Below, piece after piece: positions 1-5,282 of a stretch of DNA of 9,307 bases. Within the stretch, counting starts at the first letter, position 1, and each line of letters opens with the position of its first letter. The stretch covers positions 23,017-32,323 of the forward strand of contig DKKK01000172.1 in assembly GCA_002455215.1 (NCBI GenBank), written 5' to 3'. The DNA comes from Anaerolineales bacterium UBA6668. GTDB lineage: Bacteria > Chloroflexota > Anaerolineae > Anaerolineales > UBA6668. The notes below the pieces were generated by a model that was not told the DNA's origin, did no database searches, and saw only the letters and a program-made list of their open reading frames with translations. Position numbers and translations under genes: made by a program.

Positions 1-97
1 AATCCTGAGCACGGGTACTATTTGACACATGTGTCGAATAGTGATTGGCGCTTGTTTCCTTAATGAGAAAAGTACAGTTTTATCTGTATCGAATATA
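1..97 (+). repeat. Dispersed palindromic element, copy 1 (about 97 bp)
   Basis: Seen in sequence: a 24-bp palindrome at 18-41 with arms CTATTTGACACA and TGTGTCGAATAG, broken only by one T-G pair. It is preceded by CACGGGTAC (10-18). It is followed by a T-rich/A-rich hairpin-like stretch (about 47-76) and by the end sequence ATCGAATATA (88-97). The order and spacing match copy 2 at 946-1042 almost without gaps. The left end (1-9) has drifted from the expected ATATTCGA, so the left boundary is approximate. The element lies 3' of the convergent minus-strand gene, between it and whatever lies outside the window. Inference: a non-coding mobile or formerly mobile element. Confidence 0.75.
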
Positions 98-154
98 GGA
101 GTTTTTTCTTGGTGAAAGGCGTAATTTCCAGCCTTGTCGCGCATATAGCAGTGT

Positions 155-703
155 TTAGCCTGCAAGTTCGCTGGGCAGTCCGTCAATACTGCACAAATTT
201 TTTTCTTGTTGGTATTGTGCTACCTTTTGTTCACCCTTCACTTCCCAACCACGATATAGCGTGTCGCGCTGTTTTTCCAGTTGCATTAGGGGCACGCCAA
301 AGCCGCACGAAGTTTGCACTCGTTGGACTTGCACGCGAATAATCTGCCGAACTCCGGCATAGCTGGGAAATTGCTCGATTAGCAACGCCCAATCGCTGTG
401 GTTCGGCAAGATGGTTTGACCCTTGCCATATAGGCGCAAGATATTGGGTGCGCCTTGAAATGCACAAAACATCAGGGTAATCCGCCCATTTTCGCGCAGG
501 TGTGCCGATGTCTCGTTTCCACTGCCCGTTAGGTCAAGGTATGCGACTGTGTGTGGATCTAACACACGGAAGCATTCTAAACCCTTGGGTGATAGATTAA
601 CGTGCCCTTCGGCAGATAGCGGTGCGCTTGCCACAAAAAACATCGGCTGGGCTTGGATAAAGGCTTGGATCTCTGGGGTGATGGATGGGTGTGTTTTTGC
701 CAT
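155..703 (-). CDS. Pyridoxamine 5'-phosphate oxidase family protein (FMN-binding split barrel)
   Basis: A 182-residue protein of the PNPOx-like split-barrel superfamily. Members are cytoplasmic flavoproteins or cofactor-binding oxidoreductases that usually dimerise around FMN or F420. The subgroup seen here is mostly uncharacterised and should not be equated with PdxH. Family-typical blocks are HVNLSPKGL (residues 34-42), VAYLDLTGSGNET (53-65), a basic ENGRI turn (71-75), MFCAFQGAPNILRLYGKG (78-95), IIRVQVQRVQTSCGFGVPL (121-139) and a C-terminal KNLCSIDGLP (168-177). Length is normal, so the gene looks intact. It starts with ATG at 703. The 20 nt upstream have no Shine-Dalgarno sequence. A weak inverted repeat (AAGGC/GCCTT, 116-135) lies just past the stop and may act in termination, but it lacks a convincing T tract. 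It is monocistronic as far as can be seen. The substrate cannot be read from the sequence. Confidence 0.88.
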   Translation of the reverse strand: MAKTHPSITPEIQAFIQAQPMFFVASAPLSAEGHVNLSPKGLECFRVLDPHTVAYLDLTGSGNETSAHLRENGRITLMFCAFQGAPNILRLYGKGQTILPNHSDWALLIEQFPSYAGVRQIIRVQVQRVQTSCGFGVPLMQLEKQRDTLYRGWEVKGEQKVAQYQQEKNLCSIDGLPSELAG

Positions 704-796
704 GTTGTGTATTGGAAAAGAATTGTGCTAACAATAGTATGTAGAACTCTGATTTAGAGTCCTTTATATTGCAGATAGACTCGGCAAGTTTGAAGG

Positions 797-1140
797 TTGT
801 CGAGTATCATCGTTTTATACAATCTGCAAAAAGAAATTTTAACCAAGTTTGGCTCAAACGTCCGTCAAGAACGGGTGAAGCAAGATTTTTCTCAGGGAGA
901 ATTAGTCTTTAGGGCAGATTCACATCGAACTGATATTGGCATCAGATATTCTACACGAGTTACATTCGGTACGCGTGCCGAATATCGAGTTGCGCTTTTT
1001 CTTAAGGGAAAAAAGCACAATTTCCCATCTATGTTGAATATAGAGAGAGAGTGAAGAAAAATATTACGTTATTGAATATTGAAAAAATTGTACGAGCATT
1101 AGGTATCAGAGTTGCCGATTTGCTGGAAGGTATCGAATGA
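797..1140 (+). pseudogene. XRE/HTH_3-family DNA-binding regulator, interrupted and frameshifted
   Basis: Seen: the plus-strand frame from TTG 797 reads FGSNVRQERVKQDFSQGELVF and then ADSHRTDIG, the first half of a Cro/C1-type helix-turn-helix. The homology then stops and resumes as IER at 1041. A further frame change near 1048-1053 is needed to read VKKNITLLNIEKIVRALG and RVADLLEGIE, the usual C-terminal half, ending at TGA 1138. The gap is filled by palindromic element copy 2, which adds exactly 32 codons inside the recognition helix. Removing it restores IGIIER, and one inserted base would restore IERGVKKN. There is no convincing ATG start; TTG 797 is only the first possible start, and the true N-terminus may have decayed. 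The region is visibly more A+T-rich than the flanking genes, consistent with acquired DNA. Family knowledge: such small XRE proteins are restriction-modification controllers, phage or toxin-antitoxin regulators. The original target is unknown. Confidence 0.8.
946..1042 (+). repeat. Dispersed palindromic element, copy 2, inserted in the XRE gene
   Basis: This is the most complete copy. Left end ATATTCTACACGAG (946-959) and right end GTTGAATATA (1033-1042) form degenerate terminal inverted repeats. The inner palindrome ATTCGGTACGCGTGCCGAAT (964-983) has one mismatched pair. A second hairpin pairs TGCGCTTTTT (991-1000) with the A-rich arm ending GCACA (1009-1019). The net insertion into the XRE gene, judged by where HTH homology stops and resumes, is 96 bp (about 945-1040). 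It contains no stop in the host frame. A TA target duplication is possible (TA occurs at both edges) but cannot be separated from the element's own TATA ends. No transposase is encoded. Confidence 0.85.
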
Positions 1141-1217
1141 AGAAATTTGTTTATGCAAATCAAGCCATTCAGGTTGAAAATTCGGTCATTTGCCAAAGTC
1201 ACCTTTTTCAACCATAG
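1137..1217 (+). pseudogene. Short remnant ORF overlapping the XRE stop (ATGA)
   Basis: A 26-codon frame starts at ATG 1137, whose last two bases form part of the XRE gene's TGA (ATGA overlap). It reads MKKFVYANQAIQVENSVICQ and ends in HLFQP at TAG 1215-1217, only 10 nt before the 3' end of the convergent GH13 gene. ATGA overlap is the classic arrangement of translationally coupled genes, so this may be the first part of a second gene in a former XRE operon whose remainder was deleted. I do not recognise the protein. It could equally be a chance frame, because it is very short. No function is proposed. Confidence 0.35.
1172..1213. repeat. Inverted repeat (stem-loop) between the XRE remnant and the GH13 gene
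   Basis: GGTTGAAAA (1172-1180) pairs perfectly with TTTTCAACC (1205-1213). A further GGT (1184-1186) can pair with ACC (1201-1203), leaving a 14-nt loop. The structure would sit in the 3' trailer of the GH13 transcript, 15 nt past its stop. It has no T tract on either strand, so it is not a standard intrinsic terminator. It may still stabilise the 3' end. Confidence 0.55.
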
Positions 1218-1227
1218 TACCTTCATC

Positions 1228-3099
1228 TTACGCGGCAATACCTGCTTTTCGCCAATGCCATACCTGCACGCCACACGGTTGGGCAGGCAGTGGCAGGGCG
1301 CTGTTTTGCACGGTGGCGGGTTCGCCGCCAAATAGCGGGGCAAATACCATGCCATCTGCCAGCCCCGCCAACGCCAGCGGCAAAGCCCCAGCGGGGCGTA
1401 CTTGCTCGCTTCGGTTGCCGATCACCAGCAGAATTTCCTGCTCATGTGTACGGATATACCCTAGCGTATTTTCCTCCACCAACACTACTTGGAATCCGCC
1501 CGCTGTCAACGCCGGGCTAGTACGGCGTAAGGCAATCAGCTTTTTGTAAAATTCCAGAAGTTCCAGATCCCACTGTCGCGTATCCCATTCCATGCAGTTG
1601 CGGGCGGCGTGCGTTGAAGCGCCCTTCATGCCAATTTCGTCTCCATAATAAATGCACGGCACGCCCACATAGGTCATCAAAAAGGTAACAGCCAGGCGAA
1701 TCAATTCGGGGTGGTTGCCAACCCAGTGCGAAAAGCGCGGCGTATCGTGCGAGCCAAGCAGGTTGAATTGCTGGCAAGCGATTTGCCACGGCACAGCGGC
1801 GCGGACTGCCTGCCAGGTGTCCACTAGCGCTTGTGTACGCCACGGCACGGTGGATTCTACGTGACGGGGTTCGGCGTGTTGCCCGACGTTAAAGCCGTTG
1901 AGCCACCACATCAGTGGGTGGGTAAAGCCGGCATAGTTCATGTTGGCGTCCAAATTATCGCCTTGCAATTGGCTAGAGCCATCGAAAAAGTTTTCGCCCA
2001 AGAAATACGCCTGTGGGTTGCTCTCTTTCACTGCCTGCCGAATGCCTTGCCACACTTCTTGCTCCAGTTGGTCTTTGCCGTGACGTGCCAGCATATTTGC
2101 CACATCTACCCGCCAGCCATCTGCCGAAAATGGTGGTTGTAACCAGATGCGAAAAATCGCAGAAGCACTGGCATACATGGTTTGGCGTAGTGCTTGGGAG
2201 CGGTAGTTTAGTTTGGGTAAACTACGCACACCCAGCCAACTTTCATAATCGTGGGGGTGTTGGCGGAAGGAGAAAAATTCGCTGAATGGGTCGTCGGGTT
2301 GCACTTGGGCAGATTGAAACCACGGGTGGAGATAGCCGCAATGATTGGGAACAATATCCAAGATGACGCGCATTGCCCGCTGTGAAAGTGCTTGGCGCAG
2401 GACTATCAATGCCGCATTGCCACCCAAATGTTCATCCACCTGATGATAATCCACCACATCATAGCGATGGTTGCTGTACGCGCTAAAAATCGGGTTAAGA
2501 TAGAGCGCATTAATGCCTAGCTCGCTCAGATAATCCAGTTTATCGCCAATGCCCTGCAAATCTCCCCCATAAAATTCCACCATAGACTGCAATCCTTCGC
2601 TTTGGGCTTCCCCCCACCGACGGGCAAGCGCTTGCACGCCATGATATTCATACTCGCCCGTCTGCACGTTATGGGTTGGGTCGCCATCGGCAAAACGGTC
2701 GGGGAATATCTGATAAAAGACACTGCTCCGCACCCAATCCGGCGCATCGTACTCTGCCAATAGCTTAAAATCTTCGGCATCGGTGGGGGTATGCGCGTGC
2801 AAGCCGCTTTGGTTGTACCACCATACCCCATCCCTAGCAAAAATCAAAAAGCGATAGGCAGTAACCGGCATGTGGATCGTCAGTTTGGCTTGCCACCATT
2901 GGCAGGGCGCATTTTCTAGGGTGGGTTCGCACTGCATCTCACTAAAAAACTGCTCACCATCCGGGCAGATGCGTAGCAACAGCCGTTCAATCGGTGCATT
3001 TTTCAAAGCACGCACCCGAATGGTCACTTCATCGCCAAAATGCAGAGCAGTTGGCTGGGGTGCTTGAACAAACAGGGGGGAACCGTCGTGGTGGAGCAT
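1228..3099 (-). CDS. Glycoside hydrolase family 13, maltodextrin glucosidase (MalZ)-like
   Basis: A 623-residue alpha-amylase-superfamily enzyme, expected to hydrolyse alpha-1,4 bonds in short maltodextrins. An N-terminal beta-sandwich (about residues 10-115) precedes the (beta/alpha)8 barrel, which opens with SVFYQIFPDRFADGD (126-140) and FYGGDLQGIGDKLDYL (176-191). Conserved region I is DIVPNH (248-253). The nucleophile is Asp332 in DGWRVDV, the general acid/base is Glu369 in FLGENF, and the transition-state stabiliser is Asp452 in GSHDTPR. YYGDE (484-488) and a C-terminal beta domain follow. All catalytic residues are present. Size and layout fit E. coli MalZ and neopullulanase/cyclomaltodextrinase relatives; substrate preference among these cannot be decided here. 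There is no signal peptide, so it is probably cytoplasmic. ATG 3099 lies 3 nt after the ctaA stop with no Shine-Dalgarno sequence, suggesting translational coupling. Confidence 0.93.
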   Translation of the reverse strand: MLHHDGSPLFVQAPQPTALHFGDEVTIRVRALKNAPIERLLLRICPDGEQFFSEMQCEPTLENAPCQWWQAKLTIHMPVTAYRFLIFARDGVWWYNQSGLHAHTPTDAEDFKLLAEYDAPDWVRSSVFYQIFPDRFADGDPTHNVQTGEYEYHGVQALARRWGEAQSEGLQSMVEFYGGDLQGIGDKLDYLSELGINALYLNPIFSAYSNHRYDVVDYHQVDEHLGGNAALIVLRQALSQRAMRVILDIVPNHCGYLHPWFQSAQVQPDDPFSEFFSFRQHPHDYESWLGVRSLPKLNYRSQALRQTMYASASAIFRIWLQPPFSADGWRVDVANMLARHGKDQLEQEVWQGIRQAVKESNPQAYFLGENFFDGSSQLQGDNLDANMNYAGFTHPLMWWLNGFNVGQHAEPRHVESTVPWRTQALVDTWQAVRAAVPWQIACQQFNLLGSHDTPRFSHWVGNHPELIRLAVTFLMTYVGVPCIYYGDEIGMKGASTHAARNCMEWDTRQWDLELLEFYKKLIALRRTSPALTAGGFQVVLVEENTLGYIRTHEQEILLVIGNRSEQVRPAGALPLALAGLADGMVFAPLFGGEPATVQNSALPLPAQPCGVQVWHWRKAGIAA

Positions 3100-3102
3100 G
3101 GT

Positions 3103-4044
3103 TTAGGCAGGGGTCGGTTGGTCAGCGGCTAGCAATTCCGCCGCGTAAACCACCAGCATAATGAGCAGTGCATCTGCCAAGAATAGGTGGAGCAATTGCA
3201 ACCAAGTCGGCGCTAGAAGCAGAACGTTCAAACCGCCAGCAATGATTTGCGTGCCAATAATCATTTGCAAGTAGCCACCCCAGCGATGTAGCGTTTTTTC
3301 TTTAGGATAGCGGCTTGGCACAATGCTAACAATAACCCAAATGAAAGCACTAGTTAGGATAGCAATCACGGGATGATAGACGCGCAGGCGCACCAAAAAG
3401 TGCATACCTTCCATAAAATCTTGTCTCAGCCCGTGCAAGAATGTTTCCGGGGGAAAAAGTGTGTCTCCTAGCGCGGTAATCGCCCCGCTCGAACCGACTG
3501 CCGCCACTGCCACCGCCCCAAACACCAACCACCCAAACCAGCGGGAGCGAGTGTTTGCCGCATTGGGGTTGCAAATGTTGGTACTCCACCAAGCGGTGAG
3601 CGTGAGCCAAGTGAGCAAAATGAAGGTATTAATCAGGTGAATGCCCACGGCGAAGGCACGCATAACGGTGGCGTTGTCTTCGACCAGTTCCAGTAGCACC
3701 AAACCTGCGCCCAAACCTCCTTCGACAAGGATAAAGACCAAACTGCCGATTGCGGCATTGCGTACCCGGCGTTGTACCAGCCCTTTGCGAAACAGCAATA
3801 TTGCCCACACCAGCAGAAAAATCACTAACAATCCATCCAAAGCGCTAGTAATGCGGTGGGAGAACTCAATTAGGGTGTTGACGGAAGCATTGAGTGGGAC
3901 GACTGTGCCATTGCAGGTGGGCCAATGTCGCCCACAGCCTGCGCCGGAGCCAGTGGCACGTACCACTGCCCCCCACAAAATTACCACTACATTGTAGAAC
4001 ACGAGAAACCAAGCATAGCGGGTGAAGTTTTGTCGTTTATTCAT
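3103..4044 (-). CDS. ctaA: Heme A synthase (COX15/CtaA family)
   Basis: An integral membrane protein of 313 residues with eight predicted helices (about 11-30, 66-84, 98-120, 130-152, 168-190, 223-242, 259-279 and 283-302). It oxidises the C8 methyl of heme O to a formyl group, giving heme A for aa3-type cytochrome oxidases. Signatures are WGAVVRATGSGAGC (24-37) and the cysteine pair Cys37/Cys44 in the first outer loop. Candidate heme-ligand histidines are His63 (EFSHR), His136 (GIHLINT), His215 or His224 (MHFLVRLRVYHP) and His286 (LLHLF). I chose ATG 4044 rather than the in-frame TTG at 4080. The protein then starts MNKRQNFTRY, directly before helix 1, and a weak CAGG lies 10 nt upstream. 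No heme O synthase or oxidase subunit genes are in the window. It is 48 nt downstream of the lipoprotein gene and 3 nt upstream of the glucosidase. Confidence 0.93.
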   Translation of the reverse strand: MNKRQNFTRYAWFLVFYNVVVILWGAVVRATGSGAGCGRHWPTCNGTVVPLNASVNTLIEFSHRITSALDGLLVIFLLVWAILLFRKGLVQRRVRNAAIGSLVFILVEGGLGAGLVLLELVEDNATVMRAFAVGIHLINTFILLTWLTLTAWWSTNICNPNAANTRSRWFGWLVFGAVAVAAVGSSGAITALGDTLFPPETFLHGLRQDFMEGMHFLVRLRVYHPVIAILTSAFIWVIVSIVPSRYPKEKTLHRWGGYLQMIIGTQIIAGGLNVLLLAPTWLQLLHLFLADALLIMLVVYAAELLAADQPTPA

Positions 4045-4092
4045 AATTAATAACCTGTGAATAAAAATTTTTCTTAGCAATTACCAATCGCT

Positions 4093-4827
4093 TTACTCCA
4101 ACGGGCGACCCTGCAAGATTGCCAAAAACACCTGTTCAGCATCCACAAAGCCTTGCAATGCCGGTTGCCACACTTCCGGGTTAAAGCTATCGCTAGTGCT
4201 ACTATTTTGCAGTACGTTCACACAGTCTTGGTAGAAGTCAAAAGCTTGCCCCAACGCTAGCCCCTTCGCCTGATTGTAAAATCGGGTCGCAGAATCGGTG
4301 ACAACAATGTCGGGTAAAATGGAAAGGTTGGTATAAGTGTCGGTAAACAAGCGGCAGTTGACGGGTGTACCATTGAGTGCGCCTTCTATTTGCCCACGCA
4401 TTTGGCGCACATAGTCCAGCGCAAGCTGGGTGTTTTCCAACAATTGCCCGGATGGCGTTACCACCAGTATTAAGGTGGCATCTGCATCCGCAATGCCATC
4501 GGTTGCGGTGGGGGAAAGGGTTGCTTTGGGAATGAGGTACTCTGGCGTGAAGCCGGGCGCAACTGGCAGTAAAAAATCCAAGTCAGCAACGGGAGCAGTT
4601 GCGGTTACCTGAACAATGGTCAGGGTTGGCAAGGGTGTGTTACTGGGTAGCGGGGTGGAGCTTGGTTTTACACTTTGGGTGAGCGCAACTGCCGTTTCCA
4701 AGCCGTTGAGCATATTGGGGGCGAGATCGTTAGTCTCTGACTGGCAAGCGCTTAACAAGATGAGAAATACACCGGCGCTTGTTGTCAGCCCGAGTTTAAT
4801 AAGGGAAGAAAGTCGCCTGGCTTGCAT
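4093..4827 (-). CDS. Predicted lipoprotein with Thr/Pro-rich linker, function unknown
   Basis: A 244-residue protein with a clear lipoprotein signal: basic n-region MQARRLSSLIK, hydrophobic core, and lipobox LSAC with the lipidated Cys28. It should be anchored on the outer face of the cytoplasmic membrane. Residues 51-80 form a low-complexity Ser/Thr/Pro linker (SSTPLPSNTPLPTLT). The C-terminal domain (about 115-244) is soluble and probably mostly helical from about 127, with Cys158 and Cys202 that could form a disulfide. I recognise no enzyme motif and name no family. ATG 4827 was preferred to ATG 4884 because it places the signal peptide at the N-terminus and leaves the tandem repeats at 4849-4910 non-coding. 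It is first in the minus-strand block ahead of ctaA, so a role linked to the envelope or oxidase assembly is possible but is only guilt by association. Confidence 0.8.
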   Translation of the reverse strand: MQARRLSSLIKLGLTTSAGVFLILLSACQSETNDLAPNMLNGLETAVALTQSVKPSSTPLPSNTPLPTLTIVQVTATAPVADLDFLLPVAPGFTPEYLIPKATLSPTATDGIADADATLILVVTPSGQLLENTQLALDYVRQMRGQIEGALNGTPVNCRLFTDTYTNLSILPDIVVTDSATRFYNQAKGLALGQAFDFYQDCVNVLQNSSTSDSFNPEVWQPALQGFVDAEQVFLAILQGRPLE

Positions 4828-4848
4828 AATGCCATTTTTTTTGAAAAG

Positions 4849-4910
4849 GGCACGCCATACTGAAGGCGTACCCACAAAAGGCATACCTTACAAAAAGCAC
4901 GCCTGCAAAT
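4849..4910 (-). repeat. Four tandem 15-16 bp direct repeats upstream of the lipoprotein gene
   Basis: On the plus strand the consecutive units are GGCACGCCATACTGAA (4849-4864), GGCGTACCCACAAAA (4865-4879), GGCATACCTTACAAAA (4880-4895) and AGCACGCCTGCAAAT (4896-4910). The rough consensus is GGCAYRCCNNACAAAA. They end 21 nt before the chosen start codon of the lipoprotein gene. Inference: an operator array or 5'-UTR element for the lipoprotein-ctaA-GH13 block. The similarity is imperfect, and no -10/-35 pair stands out nearby. Confidence 0.5.
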
Positions 4911-4926
4911 ATTCACCTGTGCAATC

Positions 4927-4946
4927 GCCGCAAATAAATTTGCGGC
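4927..4946. promoter_or_regulatory. 20-bp palindrome, candidate operator
   Basis: Perfect 9-bp arms GCCGCAAAT (4927-4935) and ATTTGCGGC (4938-4946) flank a central AA. The site lies in the divergent intergenic region, about 100 nt upstream of the lipoprotein start. It could be a dimeric regulator site or an RNA hairpin. There is no T tract for termination, and the regulator is unknown. Confidence 0.45.
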
Positions 4947-4948
4947 AC

Positions 4949-4963
4949 GCATAAAAATTATGC
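4949..4963. repeat. Small hairpin GCATAA/TTATGC
   Basis: Perfect 6-bp arms GCATAA (4949-4954) and TTATGC (4958-4963) flank an AAA loop. It is directly adjacent to the 4927-4946 palindrome and to the end of repeat copy 3. On the minus strand it occupies the place where copies 1 and 2 have their last 20 bases, so copy 3's end appears rearranged or replaced here. Confidence 0.4.
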
Positions 4964-5024
4964 TTTTGCATTGGGAAAAACGCAACTCAATATTGGGTAC
5001 GTGTGCCAAATAGTACTCGTACAG
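4961..5024 (-). repeat. Dispersed palindromic element, copy 3 (diverged)
   Basis: Read on the minus strand it gives TGTACGAGTACTATTTGGCA, then CACGTACCCAAT, then ATTGAGTTGCGTTTTTCCC, then GCAAAAGCA. This follows copy 2 in order: CACGAGTTAC, palindrome, GAGTTGCG, T-run, A-run with GCA. The palindrome (plus strand 4992-5011) has decayed, with several mismatched or G-T pairs. The far terminal repeat GAATATA is missing at the expected place. A possible displaced match (GTGAATATT on the minus strand, around 4910-4918) suggests an insertion or rearrangement. Confidence 0.65.
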
Positions 5025-5213
5025 TTTTTTTAAAGCAACTATCAAAATCACACGATGCGACACATACTATCGGTAAAAAAGTTGTCTAACAACTCAATAA
5101 AATGTAAATATACTTTAACTATTATACCATGAAACCGCCCTTCCCTGCGAAATCGGTGTCTAAATTGCCACTCTTGCGGGCGGGACAGGTGCAATTGTCG
5201 GGTTTGGCAGTAT

Positions 5214-5257
5214 CTATTCGGCACACTTGCCGAATAGTACCCGTGTCGAATATAATC
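5214..5257 (-). repeat. Dispersed palindromic element, copy 4 (partial)
   Basis: The inner palindrome has perfect 10-bp arms CTATTCGGCA (5214-5223) and TGCCGAATAG (5228-5237) around CACT. It is followed by GTACCCGTGTCGAATATA (5237-5254), which is the reverse complement of the canonical left end of copies 1 and 2. Beyond 5214 there is no match to the second hairpin or the far end, so this copy is truncated or is a shorter family member. Confidence 0.75.
5227..5256 (+). promoter_or_regulatory. Probable sigma-70-type promoter of folC-lon
   Basis: A perfect TATAAT -10 box (5251-5256) lies 18 nt after TTGCCG (5227-5232), a 4/6 match to TTGACA. A start of transcription near 5263 would give a leader of about 20 nt before the folC ATG. 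The -35 lies in the right arm of repeat copy 4, and the -10 spans the element's terminal TATA plus its flank. Confidence 0.6.
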
Positions 5258-5282
5258 AAACCAGCCCATCCGCTCCACCATT

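Larger units (their letters stand above)
4828..5282. other. Divergent intergenic region between the lipoprotein and folC genes
   Basis: These 455 bases separate two divergent transcription units and contain no ORF I can support. From left to right they hold tandem 15-16 bp units (4849-4910), a 20-bp palindrome (4927-4946), a small hairpin (4949-4963), repeat copy 3 (about 4961-5024), and an A+T-rich stretch (5071-5128). A short AGTTGT/ACAACT hairpin (5080-5094) sits within that stretch. About 80 unremarkable bases follow, then repeat copy 4, which carries the probable folC promoter. Confidence 0.8.

Noticed and set aside
1029..1355. 108-codon minus-strand ORF across repeat copy 2 and the GH13 3' end
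   Set aside because: It combines repeat DNA, pseudogene and antisense GH13 sequence and has no coherent domain.
4045..4080. N-terminal extension of ctaA from TTG 4080
   Set aside because: The extra residues are not family-like and require a TTG start. ATG 4044 starts just before the first membrane helix.
4828..4884. N-terminal extension of the lipoprotein from ATG 4884
   Set aside because: It would bury the signal peptide 19 residues inside the protein and overlap the tandem repeats. ATG 4827 gives a standard lipoprotein signal.
5075..5094. Minus-strand hairpin AGTTGT/ACAACT followed by TTTTTT as a terminator
   Set aside because: The stem is short and A+T-rich, and no minus-strand gene ends before it, so there is nothing to terminate.
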